A DNA stretch of 64,000 nucleotides from positions 700,062 through 764,061 of the forward strand of contig NZ_JAJOZE010000001.1 in the NCBI RefSeq assembly GCF_021166585.1, read 5' to 3'. The stretch comes from Metabacillus kandeliae (lineage in GTDB: Bacteria; Bacillota; Bacilli; Bacillales; Bacillaceae). The position numbers and the translations under genes are program-made. Of the stretch, positions 36,251-46,745 are shown one piece after another; position 1 is the first letter of the stretch, and every line of letters begins with the position of its first letter. The notes under the pieces were generated by a model. It was not told the origin of the DNA. It ran no database searches and worked only from the letters and a program-made list of their open reading frames with translations.

Positions 36251-36498
36251 AGTAACAGCTGTCAGAATAATGTGATAAAATAAACAAAGAAGAAAAGCAG
36301 GGACGAGCTTGGGCTATGCCTCATGAACCGTCATTCTATTAAGAAAAGCTGCAGCATAGGCTAAGGGTAGCAGGATGGGGGCTTACAAGGCTTTAAGTTT
36401 GCCAGGCACAGTCTCTTCTAGGACACATAAGATTAATTGGAAAAGGACACTTTGCCTTGAACAGGCGGTGCAGAAGAATACGGAGGGATTACAGTCCA

Positions 36499-36987
36499 AT
36501 GGGCAATAGCATGGTAAAAGCACAAACGGAACAAACAGCAGATTTTTTGAAGAAAGCAGTCGGCCAGCTGACAGATTTCCTGAATGAAGCAACCATCACA
36601 AATCTGATGGAAGAGCTTCAGGGAGAGGATGTTTTTTACAAGGAACTGCTTGGGAACTTTCGCAGGCTTACCGTCTTTTGCGAGGAGGGTTTGGAAGCAT
36701 GCCAGGTCATTATATACAATGACCCGTTCCGCAAAGGCGCAGCAGAAAAAGTGCTTTACCGGATCTATCACCAGTGCATTGAAGAATTTTTCCAGCCAAA
36801 GCAGGATGTCTGGTATGAGGACAGCCGTTCCGCTTATACAGGAAAAAATTCCATTAAATTCAGACAAGATGTTCCCCATTCCATCAAACAGCTTGTAAAG
36901 AACCTTGAAAGCGATTTTCAAAACATGAGGGAAGAGCTGGAATATTATGAAACCGATTATCGCACAAAAATGATGCAATCAAGATAA
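36499..36987 (+). CDS. ypuI: DUF3907 protein, YpuI-like
   Basis: A 162-residue helical, soluble protein with the conserved FCEEGLEAC and RIYHQCIEEFF, and DSRSAYTGKNSI near residue 114. It matches B. subtilis YpuI in sequence and place. GGAGGGA lies about ten bases before ATG 36499. The 248 bases before it hold a possible long leader, but I see no clear promoter or riboswitch. Function unknown. Confidence 0.85.
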   Translation: MGNSMVKAQTEQTADFLKKAVGQLTDFLNEATITNLMEELQGEDVFYKELLGNFRRLTVFCEEGLEACQVIIYNDPFRKGAAEKVLYRIYHQCIEEFFQPKQDVWYEDSRSAYTGKNSIKFRQDVPHSIKQLVKNLESDFQNMREELEYYETDYRTKMMQSR

Positions 36988-36994
36988 ATGGCAA

Positions 36995-37028
36995 TGAAGA
37001 GCAGTCTTAACCAGGCTGCTCTTTTTTC
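36995..37028 (+). terminator. Terminator of ypuI
   Basis: AAGAGCAG/CTGCTCTT stem and T6. Confidence 0.85.
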
Positions 37029-37042
37029 ATGCCCTTAAAGCA

Positions 37043-37069
37043 CATATATGGAAAAGCCCTGCATAAACT
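37043..37069 (+). promoter_or_regulatory. Candidate SigE promoter of dacB-spmA-spmB
   Basis: CATATAT (37043) and CATAAACT (37062-37069) with 12 bases between. SigE transcription of this operon is known in B. subtilis; the spacing is one or two bases short. Confidence 0.5.
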
Positions 37070-37132
37070 TGTACAAATGCTGTTCTGATGACGCAATCAG
37101 ACCGTACAAAAGAGCAAGGGACGTGCAGACGA

Positions 37133-38284
37133 ATGATACTGATGAAAAAGAGCTCCATCTTTATAGCTGTGTTGCTGATTGTCATTTCTGCTTTGCCTAT
37201 ATACCCGAAACAGGCGCTTGGAGTCAGTGCTCAAAGCGCCATTCTGATGGATCAGAAAACGGGGAGAATTCTCTTTTCAAAAGACGAAAATACAAAGCGC
37301 CGAATCGCCAGCATTACGAAAATTATGACAGCAGTATTAGCGGTGGAATCCGGGAAGCTTGAAAACACGGTAACAGTCAGCAGCAGTGCTGCAGGTACTG
37401 AAGGATCCTCGCTTTACTTAAAAGCCGGAGAAAAAGCGAAACTGAAAGACCTTGTTTACGGGTTAATGCTGAGATCGGGAAATGATGCAGCGATGGCCAT
37501 TGCCGAATACATTGGCGGCAGCAAGGAAGGCTTTGCCTATTTGATGAATCAAAAAGCAGCCCAAATCGGGATGACCAATACAAATTTCACCAATCCCCAC
37601 GGCCTTGATGACTCAGGGAGCCACTATTCCACCGCATATGATATGGCTTTGCTGATGAGATATGCAATGCAGGATCCTGCCTTTAAAGAAATATCCGGAA
37701 CAAAGGTTCATCGGGCGCCGAATCCAGACGAAAAATGGGACAGAGTATGGAAAAACAAAAATAAGCTTCTGACTTCCCTCTATGAATATTGCACAGGCGG
37801 AAAAACAGGATACACAAAGCTTGCCAAAAGAACCCTTGTCACGACTGCTTCAAAAGAAGGACGGGATTTTATAGCTGTCACGATCAATGCCCCTGATGAT
37901 TGGAATGATCATATCAGCATGTATGAGACTGCCTTCAGCAAATATGACCTCTACAAAATAAAAAGCAAAGGGATGTTAAATGAGGCAGGAGATGTGTTTT
38001 ATAAAGACCGTGTCTTCATCACCCGAGACGTTGTTTACCCGCTGTCAGACGAAGAAAAAAACAATCTGCGGGTCCAGATCAATCTGCAAAAGCCTGATCA
38101 ATCATGGGAAAAGCCAAGCAATGTTCCTTCTGTCGTTGGTTCTTATGAAGTAACCCTTGATGAGAAGCTGATTCAAAAAGTGCCTATTTATTATGATAAC
38201 GGAAAAACGGAAAAGCCGGCGGTCTCTTTCTGGCAATCCTTTAAGCAGCTCTTTTTTGCCCTGACCGGAGCTTCCTATGGTTAA
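37133..38284 (+). CDS. dacB: D-alanyl-D-alanine carboxypeptidase DacB (PBP5*)
   Basis: The mother-cell carboxypeptidase that controls cross-linking of the spore cortex. The 383 residues have a signal peptide, the SxxK serine in ASITKI, SGN in RSGND and KTG in GGKTGYTK, followed by a PBP5-type C-terminal domain. ATG 37133 follows AAGGGA by 11 bases; ATG 37142 is a second option. It overlaps spmA by eight bases. Confidence 0.92.
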   Translation: MILMKKSSIFIAVLLIVISALPIYPKQALGVSAQSAILMDQKTGRILFSKDENTKRRIASITKIMTAVLAVESGKLENTVTVSSSAAGTEGSSLYLKAGEKAKLKDLVYGLMLRSGNDAAMAIAEYIGGSKEGFAYLMNQKAAQIGMTNTNFTNPHGLDDSGSHYSTAYDMALLMRYAMQDPAFKEISGTKVHRAPNPDEKWDRVWKNKNKLLTSLYEYCTGGKTGYTKLAKRTLVTTASKEGRDFIAVTINAPDDWNDHISMYETAFSKYDLYKIKSKGMLNEAGDVFYKDRVFITRDVVYPLSDEEKNNLRVQINLQKPDQSWEKPSNVPSVVGSYEVTLDEKLIQKVPIYYDNGKTEKPAVSFWQSFKQLFFALTGASYG

Positions 38285-38867
38285 TATTATCTGGGTGGCG
38301 CTGACGGTGATCGGCATCGTATTTGCTCTTTTCAACGGCACTATTGATCAAGTGAATGAGGCTGTTTTCAAAGGCGGGAAAGATGCTGTCACTCTTTCAT
38401 TTGGCTTGATCAGTGTCCTTGTCTTCTGGCTTGGACTAATGAAGATTGCTGAAAAGGCAGGGTTATTGGAAAAGCTGAGCAGAATGTGCAAGCCTGTGGC
38501 AAGCAAACTATTCCCTGAAGTGCCTGCAGACCACCCGGCAATGGGGTACATTATGTCAAATACCATTGCCAATGTATTTGGCCTTGGCAATGCTGCCACA
38601 CCGCTCGGCATAAAAGCGATGGAAGAATTAAAAAACCTTAATGGGGGCAAAAATTCTGCCAGCAGGTCAATGATCACGTTCCTTGCCGTCAATACATCAA
38701 GCATCACCTTAATTCCTACAACAGTGATAGCTGTAAGGATGACCTATCACTCCGCTTCCCCGACAGAAATAGTCGCACCAACCCTTATTGCCACCATCAT
38801 TTCAGGCATCGGCGCCTTGTTTATCGACAGGTATTTCTATAGAAGAAGGAAGAAGAGAGGGGGATAA
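38277..38867 (+). CDS. spmA: Spore maturation protein A
   Basis: A 196-residue membrane protein with about four helices, needed for full dehydration of the spore core. It has the nucleoside-transporter-gate-like motif of the family (NTIANVFGLGNAATPLG, about residues 95-111). It overlaps dacB, consistent with a shared role in spore dehydration and cortex structure. Confidence 0.93.
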   Translation: MVNIIWVALTVIGIVFALFNGTIDQVNEAVFKGGKDAVTLSFGLISVLVFWLGLMKIAEKAGLLEKLSRMCKPVASKLFPEVPADHPAMGYIMSNTIANVFGLGNAATPLGIKAMEELKNLNGGKNSASRSMITFLAVNTSSITLIPTTVIAVRMTYHSASPTEIVAPTLIATIISGIGALFIDRYFYRRRKKRGG

Positions 38868-38869
38868 GC

Positions 38870-39397
38870 ATGGCCGTCATCAGCCTGATATCTGTTTGGA
38901 TGATTCCCCTGATTATCGTATTTGTCCTGATTTACGGCACGCTGAAAAAAGTTCCGACCTATGAAGCATTTGTAGAAGGAGGAAAGGAAGGAATTGAACT
39001 CTCCTTTTCCATCATCCCTTTCCTTGTCGGCATGCTCGTCGCCATTACGATATTCAGGGCCTCCGGCGCTCTGGAATACTTGATGAACGTATTAAAGCCC
39101 ATGCTTTCCGCCCTTGGCATACCAGCTGAGATCGTCCCCTTAGCGTTTATCCGCCCAATCTCGGGTACGGCGGCGCTTGGAATGACGACAGATCTTATTG
39201 CGGTCCATGGACCTGATTCCTTTATAGGGAGACTTGCCTCTGTTATGCAGGGAAGCACGGATACAACCCTGTATATCCTCACCGTCTACTTTGGAGCTGT
39301 CGGTATTAAAAAAATGGGAGATGCGCTGAAGGTGGGTTTATTGGCAGACTTGATCGGCATCATTGCATCCATCGTAGTGGTTTCGCTGCTGTTTTAA
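38870..39397 (+). CDS. spmB: Spore maturation protein B
   Basis: A 175-residue membrane protein, partner of SpmA and distantly similar to it (PLAFIRPISGTAALGMTTD, about residues 90-108). Two bases separate it from spmA. It ends the dacB operon; a 486-bp gap with a periodic array follows. Confidence 0.93.
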   Translation: MAVISLISVWMIPLIIVFVLIYGTLKKVPTYEAFVEGGKEGIELSFSIIPFLVGMLVAITIFRASGALEYLMNVLKPMLSALGIPAEIVPLAFIRPISGTAALGMTTDLIAVHGPDSFIGRLASVMQGSTDTTLYILTVYFGAVGIKKMGDALKVGLLADLIGIIASIVVVSLLF

Positions 39398-39470
39398 CGA
39401 GCAGCTATTGGCTGCCAGGGTTGGCTGTTTGGTGGCAAAATTCGTTTTTAAGGACGTATAATTGCTTTTT

Positions 39471-39614
39471 ATGAGTTTGGACAGTAAATATAGGAGTTTG
39501 GACAGTAGAGTGCATAAAACGGACAGTAAAGAGAGGATTACCGCCAGTTGGAGAGGCAAACTGGACAGTAAGATTGTCAAACTGGAAAAATATAGGACGC
39601 AGAATGCTTTTTAG
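39471..39614. repeat. 21-bp periodic GGACAGTA array
   Basis: GGACAGTA occurs at 39479, 39500, 39521 and 39563; degenerate copies sit at 39542 and 39584, so six units keep an exact 21-base step. Read on the plus strand from ATG 39471 it gives heptads such as LDSKYRS-LDSRVHK, 47 codons, but without a ribosome binding site. It lies in the 486-bp spmB-rluB gap with a terminator at 39759 and the rluB promoter; I see no real gene there. Confidence 0.85.
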
Positions 39615-39758
39615 TCCTGTTTTGAAGCTTCAAATTGAAGATTTGCCCAACTCTTTATCCAAAAAAGAAGAAATGTACGGCCATTTAGCCAAAAGTTCAA
39701 AATATAACATTATTATGTCATCCTAACACCCTTTCTGCCTCCCTTTTCACCCCCAAAG

Positions 39759-39785
39759 CTAACGCCATTGCGGCGTTTTTTATTT
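39759..39785 (+). terminator. Terminator downstream of spmB
   Basis: AACGCC/GGCGTT stem followed by T6. Confidence 0.75.
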
Positions 39786-39834
39786 TGCAGGCAAATCAGC
39801 AGCGATCTCCCGCAAGCTCAGGGCCAAAGAGTGC

Positions 39835-39863
39835 TTGTTTATTAAATCTGAAACAAGTAAGAT
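39835..39863 (+). promoter_or_regulatory. Candidate SigA promoter of rluB
   Basis: TTGTTT, 17 bases, TAAGAT. Confidence 0.5.
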
Positions 39864-39883
39864 GTTACAAGAGGTGAATATCA

Positions 39884-40609
39884 ATGGAACGATTGCAAAA
39901 GGTGATTGCCCATGCAGGCATCGCATCAAGAAGAAAAGCAGAAGAATTGATTTTAGAAGGAAAAGTAAAAGTGAATGGCGAAATTGTTAAAGAGCTGGGA
40001 ATAAAGGTGTCTGAAAACGACCGTGTTGAAGTATCAGGTGTTCAAATTGAAAAAGAGAAGCCTGTTTATTATTTGCTTTATAAGCCAAGAGGCGTCATTT
40101 CTGCCGCTTCTGATGATAAAGGCAGAAAAACTGTTACAGATTTCTTCCCGCTCAGTGAAGAGAGAATCTATCCTGTGGGAAGGCTTGATTATGAAACAAC
40201 AGGACTTATTCTTCTGACGAATGATGGAGAGTTCTCAAATCTACTGACTCATCCAAAGTATCATATAAATAAATCCTATGTAGCAAAAGTAAAAGGAATC
40301 CCATCAAAGGAACTTTTGAAAAAGCTGGAAAGAGGCGTGCAGCTGGAAGACGGCAAAACAGCCCCAGCGCATGTTAAATTAACATCTTCGGACCGGAAAA
40401 AAGGCACCAGCATCATCGAAATTACGATTCATGAAGGCAGAAACAGGCAGGTGCGCCGCATGTTTGAAGCAATCGGCCACGAAGTCATCAAGCTGAAAAG
40501 GGAGCGTTTTGCCTTTTTGGATTTAAAGGGACTGAATGCAGGCGATGGAAGGGAATTAACACCGCATGAAGTGAAGCAGCTCCGATCGCTCGCTGAAAAC
40601 GGCATATAA
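39884..40609 (+). CDS. rluB: 23S rRNA pseudouridine synthase B
   Basis: It makes pseudouridine in 23S rRNA (the RluB/RsuA group). The 241 residues carry an S4 RNA-binding domain at the N-terminus and the catalytic GRLDYETTGLILLTNDG with the aspartate, then EGRNRQVRRM. GAGGTG precedes the ATG. Same place as in B. subtilis, before resA. Confidence 0.94.
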   Translation: MERLQKVIAHAGIASRRKAEELILEGKVKVNGEIVKELGIKVSENDRVEVSGVQIEKEKPVYYLLYKPRGVISAASDDKGRKTVTDFFPLSEERIYPVGRLDYETTGLILLTNDGEFSNLLTHPKYHINKSYVAKVKGIPSKELLKKLERGVQLEDGKTAPAHVKLTSSDRKKGTSIIEITIHEGRNRQVRRMFEAIGHEVIKLKRERFAFLDLKGLNAGDGRELTPHEVKQLRSLAENGI

Positions 40610-40620
40610 ATTTCTGACAA

Positions 40621-40674
40621 TTCACATAAACTTCAAAATCTGCCGCCGCTTTTAGAAAAATACGGTGATATAAT
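40621..40674 (+). promoter_or_regulatory. Possible PhoP/ResD-type region and -10 of resA
   Basis: TTCACA (40621) and TTCAAA (40632) are 11 bases apart, like two Pho-box halves, and TATAAT lies at 40669. PhoP and ResD both act on the B. subtilis resA promoter. Two repeats only, so this is weak. Confidence 0.3.
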
Positions 40675-40709
40675 AATGTTAAATGCAGACGGGGTGGGGG
40701 AGAAGCCTC

Positions 40710-41231
40710 ATGAAAAAGAGAAGATTGCTGATCAGAAGTGTGATCCTGCTTGTGCTTGGCGGAGCCATTTTTTATACGTTCTACACCAATTTTATCGCAA
40801 GCAAGGAGCTTGTAGGCAAGGGATCAAAGGCACCTGATTTTATGCTGACAGATATGAATGGCAAAACCCATCAGCTTTCAGATTATAAAGGCAAGGGCGT
40901 TTTCCTGAATTTTTGGGGAACATGGTGCGAGCCGTGCAAACGGGAGATGCCTTATCTGGACAGGCAGTATGAGCATTACCGCAGCCAGGGGGTTGAAGTG
41001 CTGTCAGTAAATATTTCAGAATCCAATATTACAGTACAGAATTTTATTGACCAGTATCAGTTATCTTTTCCAGTCATGATTGATAAAGATCGGCAGGTGC
41101 TTGATGCATACGGGGTCAATCCGCTGCCGACAAGCTTTTTGATCGATAAAACAGGCAAAGTGGTCAAAGTTTATTCAGGGCAGCTGACGGAAAGAATGAC
41201 TGCGCAATTCATGGAACAAATTAAACCTTGA
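40710..41231 (+). CDS. resA: Thiol-disulfide oxidoreductase ResA
   Basis: A membrane-anchored, outward-facing thioredoxin-like protein that reduces the disulfide in apocytochrome c for haem attachment. The 173 residues have one N-terminal anchor (about 9-28) and the active site WCEPC (about residues 72-76), with Glu between the cysteines as in B. subtilis. ATG 40710 follows GGGGGAG. First gene of resABC. Confidence 0.95.
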   Translation: MKKRRLLIRSVILLVLGGAIFYTFYTNFIASKELVGKGSKAPDFMLTDMNGKTHQLSDYKGKGVFLNFWGTWCEPCKREMPYLDRQYEHYRSQGVEVLSVNISESNITVQNFIDQYQLSFPVMIDKDRQVLDAYGVNPLPTSFLIDKTGKVVKVYSGQLTERMTAQFMEQIKP

Positions 41232-41248
41232 ACAGGGAGTTTATCACC

Positions 41249-42895
41249 ATGGAAGAAGTAAAATGCGAATGCGGACACATTAATCCGCCAGGTACTGTGC
41301 TGTGCGAAGCCTGCGGCAAGCCAATCGGCCATTCTGCTGAAGCAGAGGCATCATTGCTGCTGGATATGCGGTATGACGGCAGTGCAAGACGGTCCATGAC
41401 CTACAACAAAACCGTTGTGGACAAAATTTGGAATTTCTTTTCATCCGTTAAAGTCGGTATATGGCTCATCTTCATTACGCTTGTTGCCTCAGCGGTCGGC
41501 ACGATTTTTCCTCAGCAGATGTATATCCCTCCGAATGCCGATCCGGAACAATTCTATAAAGATCAATATGGGATTCTTGGACAATTTTATTACGATCTTG
41601 GCCTTCAAAACACATTCGGATCCTGGTGGTTTTGCCTCCTGCTCGCATCCATAGGGATCTCGCTTGTAATCTGCAGCCTTGACAGAGTCATTCCGCTGTA
41701 CCGGTCATTGAAAAAGCAGGGAGTCACAAAAAATGATTCTTTTTTAGCGAGACAGCGCCTTTACGGCATTTCAGAAGCAGCTGATAAAGGAACGCTTGAT
41801 GAAATTAAAGAGAACCTGAAAAAGCGCCGATACAAAATCAGAGAAGAAAATGGCAGTATTTTAGCTGAAAAAGGCCGTTTTTCCAGGTGGGGGCCATATG
41901 TCAATCATATAGGCCTGATCATTTTTCTGATTGGGAGCATGCTCAGAGTTGTTCCTGGAATGTACATAGATAAAATGCTTTGGCTTCGTGAAGGAGAAAC
42001 AGCTGTTATTCCCGGAACAGACGGAAAATACTTTTTGAAAAACAATAGCTTCAAAGTGGAAGTTTACGAGAAAGATAAGGAAAATGCTGTTTTTGCTCAG
42101 GCGATTGACAGGGAAGGCGACGGCACTGTAGCAAAAAACTACCAGGCTGATGTAACCCTTTATGAACGAAAAGGGAATCAGATTCCCGGTCAGCCCCCAA
42201 AGCTTTCGAAAGTGGAAGATAAGCAGATACGGGTGAATGAACCGCTCGAGTTCAGCCAGTTTTCCCTATATCAGGTCGATTTCCGCATGAATGAATTGAA
42301 TAAAATGAAATTCAGCCTCACAGATAAAAAGACTGGCAAATCATTCGGGCAGCTGGCAATCGATTTAAACGATCCTGCTAAAAAGTACAATCTTGGCAGC
42401 GGTTACAAGGTGGAGATAGCCGATTATCTTCCTGACTTTTATTTTGACAGCGAAGGGCAGCCGGCATCCAAGTCGCGCATACCGAATAACCCAGTGTTTG
42501 TTTTTAAAATGTTTGCTCCTGACAGGCCAAAAGGTGAAACAAGCCTTGTCGGCATTCAGTCAACGATGGAGCCGCTCGGCGCCACAAAATATAAATTGAA
42601 ATTTGCCGGGGTGGAAACCAAAAATGTCACGGGCCTTTCTGTTAAAAAAGACTTAACACTTTGGCTGCTGGCACTCGGCGGTGCCATTTTCATGATAGGT
42701 GTTTGCCAGGGAATGTACTGGAATCACCGCCGCATCTGGATAAAACGGAAAGGCGGATCAGTATGGATTGCCGCGCACACAAATAAAAACTGGTACGGCT
42801 TAAAATCTGAGATTAACAGAATAACAGAAGGTACATCCGTAAAAGAGCCGATTGATCAGAGAGAGATAGCAAAAGTTTCAGGGGAGGAAGCCTGA
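41249..42895 (+). CDS. resB: Cytochrome c biogenesis protein ResB
   Basis: Part of the System II haem-transport and ligation complex with ResC. The 548 residues contain about four membrane helices and a large outer domain between helices three and four. An N-terminal [18 protein letters not shown] looks like a zinc ribbon, as in B. subtilis ResB. The start ATG 41249 has AGGGAG upstream. It shares one base with the resC start. Confidence 0.94.
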   Translation: MEEVKCECGHINPPGTVLCEACGKPIGHSAEAEASLLLDMRYDGSARRSMTYNKTVVDKIWNFFSSVKVGIWLIFITLVASAVGTIFPQQMYIPPNADPEQFYKDQYGILGQFYYDLGLQNTFGSWWFCLLLASIGISLVICSLDRVIPLYRSLKKQGVTKNDSFLARQRLYGISEAADKGTLDEIKENLKKRRYKIREENGSILAEKGRFSRWGPYVNHIGLIIFLIGSMLRVVPGMYIDKMLWLREGETAVIPGTDGKYFLKNNSFKVEVYEKDKENAVFAQAIDREGDGTVAKNYQADVTLYERKGNQIPGQPPKLSKVEDKQIRVNEPLEFSQFSLYQVDFRMNELNKMKFSLTDKKTGKSFGQLAIDLNDPAKKYNLGSGYKVEIADYLPDFYFDSEGQPASKSRIPNNPVFVFKMFAPDRPKGETSLVGIQSTMEPLGATKYKLKFAGVETKNVTGLSVKKDLTLWLLALGGAIFMIGVCQGMYWNHRRIWIKRKGGSVWIAAHTNKNWYGLKSEINRITEGTSVKEPIDQREIAKVSGEEA

Positions 42896-44076
42896 TGGCT
42901 GAGATCAGCAGCAATTTCTTATACGCCGCATTTATTCTTTACCTTGCCGCAACATTCATTTTTGGAGGCTCCATTCGGGACAGCCGCCGGGATAAAAAGG
43001 ACAGGACATTCCGCAAATGGTCTCAGACAGCGATCGCTGTCACACTGGCAGGCTTTGCCTCACAAGCTGCCTATTTCGTTACAAGATGGATGGCTTCCGG
43101 CCATGCTCCGGTCAGCAATCTATTTGAATTTACAACGTTTTTCGGCATGATGCTTGTGCTGGCATTTATCATTTTGTATTTCATCTACAAAACAGCCATA
43201 CTCGGGCTTTTTACACTGCCTGTAGCGCTGCTGTTAATCGCGTACGCCAGCATGTTTCCTCGTGACATTACACCGTTGATCCCTGCTCTTAAAAGCCAGT
43301 GGCTCTACATACATGTGACAACAGCCGCGCTTGGGCAAGCCATTTTGGCCATCAGTTTCATTGCAGGAGTGCTGTATTTAATCAAAACAGCCGATCACGC
43401 CAAGCCATCCAAAAAGACGTTTTGGCTTGAATTTGTTATGTTTGTTATGGTTGCAACAATAGGCTTTATTATCATTACAACAGTTTTCAGAGCTGCAGGA
43501 TATGAAGCTGAGTTTAAATGGATTGATAAAAAAGGCGCTGAAGCACAGATGGTTTATGATCTTCCGGCGCTGATCGGGCCGAATAAAGGAGAGCTGCTGA
43601 CAGAAGGCAAATTGCATCCTTTATTTAATGTACCTCCGATTTTTTCAGGCAGGAAGCTCAACACAGTTGTTTGGTCAATTTTTGCCGGTTTAGTTTTATA
43701 TGGTTTGGCAAGAGTAATATTGAGGAAGAGTTTATCCAGGACCCTGCAGCCGCTGACCAAAAAGCTGAATTTGGATCTTACGGATGAAATCGGCTATCGG
43801 TCTGTTACAATCGGTTTTCCTGTTTTCACCCTCGGGGCATTAATTTTCGCGATGATTTGGGCGCAGGCCGCATGGACAAGATTTTGGGGCTGGGATCCAA
43901 AAGAGGTATGGGCTCTCGTTACATGGCTCTTTTACGCCGCCTATCTGCATTTGCGGCTTTCAAGAGGATGGCATGGCGAGAAATCAGCCTGGCTCGCTGT
44001 TATCGGCTTTGCCATCATCATGTTCAATTTGATATTTGTTAATTTGGTGATTGCCGGTCTTCACTCCTACGCGTAA
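42895..44076 (+). CDS. resC: Cytochrome c biogenesis protein ResC (CcsA)
   Basis: The haem-handling partner of ResB. The 393 residues have about eight membrane helices and the WWD-type haem motif [18 protein letters not shown] near residue 325. Its start codon overlaps the resB stop. A modest terminator follows, but resDE may be read both from this operon and from its own promoter, as in B. subtilis. Confidence 0.94.
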   Translation: MAEISSNFLYAAFILYLAATFIFGGSIRDSRRDKKDRTFRKWSQTAIAVTLAGFASQAAYFVTRWMASGHAPVSNLFEFTTFFGMMLVLAFIILYFIYKTAILGLFTLPVALLLIAYASMFPRDITPLIPALKSQWLYIHVTTAALGQAILAISFIAGVLYLIKTADHAKPSKKTFWLEFVMFVMVATIGFIIITTVFRAAGYEAEFKWIDKKGAEAQMVYDLPALIGPNKGELLTEGKLHPLFNVPPIFSGRKLNTVVWSIFAGLVLYGLARVILRKSLSRTLQPLTKKLNLDLTDEIGYRSVTIGFPVFTLGALIFAMIWAQAAWTRFWGWDPKEVWALVTWLFYAAYLHLRLSRGWHGEKSAWLAVIGFAIIMFNLIFVNLVIAGLHSYA

Positions 44077-44103
44077 CAGGAAAAAGGGCACACAAGCTTG
44101 TTA

Positions 44104-44136
44104 AAAGCCTTCACTTTTTACTGTGAAGGTTTTATC
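44104..44136 (+). terminator. Terminator after resC
   Basis: CCTTCAC/GTGAAGG stem (44108-44114 with 44123-44129) and a short T-tract; likely partial. Confidence 0.65.
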
Positions 44137-44226
44137 TGTTTAAATGGCAGCAGAAAAAGCTGCTGAAATGCAATGAGTTTTATCACCTGAGTTTGAAAGA
44201 CAGTTTGCATCAATAGGAGGCTGCTT

Positions 44227-44949
44227 ATGGAAGAGTATCAAAATACAAAAGTGCTTGTTGTGGATGATGAAGCAAGAATCCGCCGTCTTTTGAAAATGTA
44301 TCTGGAAAGGGAAGGCTTTCTGATTGAAGAGGCAGAAGACGGAAATCAGGCTCTGGAAAAGGCGCTTGAAAATGATTATGCCGTCATCCTGCTTGACTTA
44401 ATGATGCCTGGGATCGACGGGGTTGAAGTCTGCAGACAGCTGAGAGAGAAAAAAGCGACCCCTGTTATCATGCTCACAGCAAAAGGGGAAGAGACAAACC
44501 GTGTACACGGTTTTGAGGCTGGGACAGATGATTACATCGTAAAGCCATTTAGCCCGAGAGAAGTGATTTTGAGGGTAAAAGCATTATTAAGAAGAAGCTC
44601 TCAAACCTCTTTCTTAAAAACCGAAACAACCGCCAAAAACGTCATCGTGTTTCCGCACCTGTCAATTGATCATGATGCGCACAGGGTAACAGCTGATCAA
44701 AAGGAAGTCAGCCTTACGCCGAAAGAATATGAACTGCTCTATTTTTTGGCCAGAACGCCTGACAAAGTGTACGACAGAGAAAAGCTGCTGAAAGAAGTCT
44801 GGCAGTATGAATTCTTTGGAGATCTCAGAACAGTTGATACACATGTAAAGAGGCTCAGGGAAAAGCTGAATAAAGTATCTCCTGACGCTGCCAAAATGAT
44901 TGTAACAGTATGGGGAGTAGGCTACAAATTCGAGGTTGGAAATGAATGA
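44227..44949 (+). CDS. resD: Response regulator ResD
   Basis: The OmpR-type regulator of aerobic/anaerobic respiration, with ResE. The 240 residues have a receiver domain with the phosphorylated Asp57 in LLDLMMPG and a C-terminal winged helix. AGGAGG lies ahead of ATG. It overlaps resE by four bases. Confidence 0.96.
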   Translation: MEEYQNTKVLVVDDEARIRRLLKMYLEREGFLIEEAEDGNQALEKALENDYAVILLDLMMPGIDGVEVCRQLREKKATPVIMLTAKGEETNRVHGFEAGTDDYIVKPFSPREVILRVKALLRRSSQTSFLKTETTAKNVIVFPHLSIDHDAHRVTADQKEVSLTPKEYELLYFLARTPDKVYDREKLLKEVWQYEFFGDLRTVDTHVKRLREKLNKVSPDAAKMIVTVWGVGYKFEVGNE

Positions 44950-46727
44950 AGCCATGGAAAAGTGTCGTTGGCAAGCTTTGGGCAACCATACTGGCCCTTG
45001 TAACCGTTGTTCTGCTGATATTAACGGTCTTATGGTTTGAGTTTATTGAAAATTATCATGTAAGTCTGGCGGAAAAGGAGCTGGACCAGCTGGGAAGCAA
45101 GGTTTCGCTCATTCTCTCCCATCATTATGAAGATACAGAGCTTGCAAAATCCATCGCCTCAGAATTGGCGGATGACTCCACAAGCATCATTGTGGAAGAT
45201 AGCAAGAAGCACGTGTTCGCATCAGCCAATGAATCAAATGAACAGCCAAAGGTGTCGCTGAGAGAAATTCAAAAGGACCGCGAACTGGCAGGCGTCATAC
45301 AGTCAAGAAAGAAAACCATTAAAAGAATAGATTCTAAAAGCGCTAATGGCACGGAAGAAGTTCTCGTTACAGGCGTTCCATACAAGATTTCAGAAAATGA
45401 ATACGGCGCCGTGTATGTTGCAAGATCCTTGAACGCTGTCCAGGAGGCGACAAAGAGCACGACAAAATATACGCTCCTTGCAGCTCTTCTCGGGATGGTT
45501 CTGACAACCGTCTTTGCCTTTTTCCTGTCAACAAGGATTACCAATCCGCTGAGAAAGATGAGAGAAGCGGCTTTTGAACTGGCACGGGGTAAATTTGACA
45601 CAAAGGTTCCCATCCTCACAAACGATGAAATCGGCGAGCTTGGAATTGCCTTTAACCAGATGGGAAAGCAGCTGAAATATCACATTAATGCACTGAGCCA
45701 GGAAAAGGAACATTTATCGAGCATTTTAAGCAGCATGGCTGATGGGGTCATTACGCTGAATATTGATGGAAGCATTCTTGTAACAAATCCTCCTGCAGAA
45801 CGGTTTTTGCAGGCGTGGTATTATGAGCAGCATTCGAGGCTTGAAAACAGCGAGGATATTCCGCCCGAAGCTAAAAATCTCTTTCAGCGGGTCGTTCATT
45901 CAGAAAAAGAGCAAGTGGCTGAGATTACGTTGCAGGGAAGAACATGGGTATTGCTAATGACGCCTTTATATGATCAGGATTATGTAAGAGGCGCTGTGGC
46001 AGTCCTGCGCGATATGACAGAGGAGAGGCGTCTTGACAAGCTCAGGAAGGATTTTATCGCCAATGTCAGCCATGAACTCCGCACACCGATAGCGATGCTT
46101 CAGGGCTACAGCGAAGCGATTGTCGACGATATTGCCGGGAGCGAAGAAGATCAAAAGGAAATTGCAAAGATCATTCATGACGAATCTCTCAGAATGGGCA
46201 GGCTTGTGAATGACTTATTGGATCTTGCCCGAATGGAAGCCGGCCATATTACTCTTCATTACGAGGAACTGGACATCTATGAGTTTGTGGAGAAAATCAA
46301 ACGGAAGTTTCAAGGTCCTGCAAAAGATAAATCCATCAAACTGCATGCAGAAATCATGTCAGAGGACAGCCCCTTCTCTCTTGACCCGGATAAAATTGAG
46401 CAGGTTCTGACAAACCTTGTAGACAATGCGATCCGCCATACTGAAGAAGGCGGAGAGGTTACGGTAAAGGTAGAAACCATCTCTGGAGGATTGCGGTTCG
46501 ATGTAAGCGATTCAGGATCAGGCATCAGTGAAGAAGATCTGCCATTTATCTTTGAACGGTTTTACAAAGCAGATAAAGCGAGAACCCGGGGACGCGCCGG
46601 AACAGGGCTTGGACTGGCCATTGCCAAAAATATTGTAGAAGCTCACCAGGGGACCATTGCAGTCCGCAGCCGGGTGAACGAAGGGACAACCTTTACGTTC
46701 TTTCTTCCGGAACACAAAGAGCGATAA
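44946..46727 (+). CDS. resE: Sensor histidine kinase ResE
   Basis: The membrane sensor for ResD, responding to low oxygen and nitric oxide. The 593 residues comprise a first membrane helix (about 13-34), an outer sensor domain, a second helix (about 173-195), HAMP, PAS, HisKA with [10 protein letters not shown], and the ATPase domain ([10 protein letters not shown] and [11 protein letters not shown]). Overlaps resD for coupled synthesis. Confidence 0.96.
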   Translation: MKPWKSVVGKLWATILALVTVVLLILTVLWFEFIENYHVSLAEKELDQLGSKVSLILSHHYEDTELAKSIASELADDSTSIIVEDSKKHVFASANESNEQPKVSLREIQKDRELAGVIQSRKKTIKRIDSKSANGTEEVLVTGVPYKISENEYGAVYVARSLNAVQEATKSTTKYTLLAALLGMVLTTVFAFFLSTRITNPLRKMREAAFELARGKFDTKVPILTNDEIGELGIAFNQMGKQLKYHINALSQEKEHLSSILSSMADGVITLNIDGSILVTNPPAERFLQAWYYEQHSRLENSEDIPPEAKNLFQRVVHSEKEQVAEITLQGRTWVLLMTPLYDQDYVRGAVAVLRDMTEERRLDKLRKDFIANVSHELRTPIAMLQGYSEAIVDDIAGSEEDQKEIAKIIHDESLRMGRLVNDLLDLARMEAGHITLHYEELDIYEFVEKIKRKFQGPAKDKSIKLHAEIMSEDSPFSLDPDKIEQVLTNLVDNAIRHTEEGGEVTVKVETISGGLRFDVSDSGSGISEEDLPFIFERFYKADKARTRGRAGTGLGLAIAKNIVEAHQGTIAVRSRVNEGTTFTFFLPEHKER

Positions 46728-46745
46728 ATTGGGAGGGAAAAAGGG

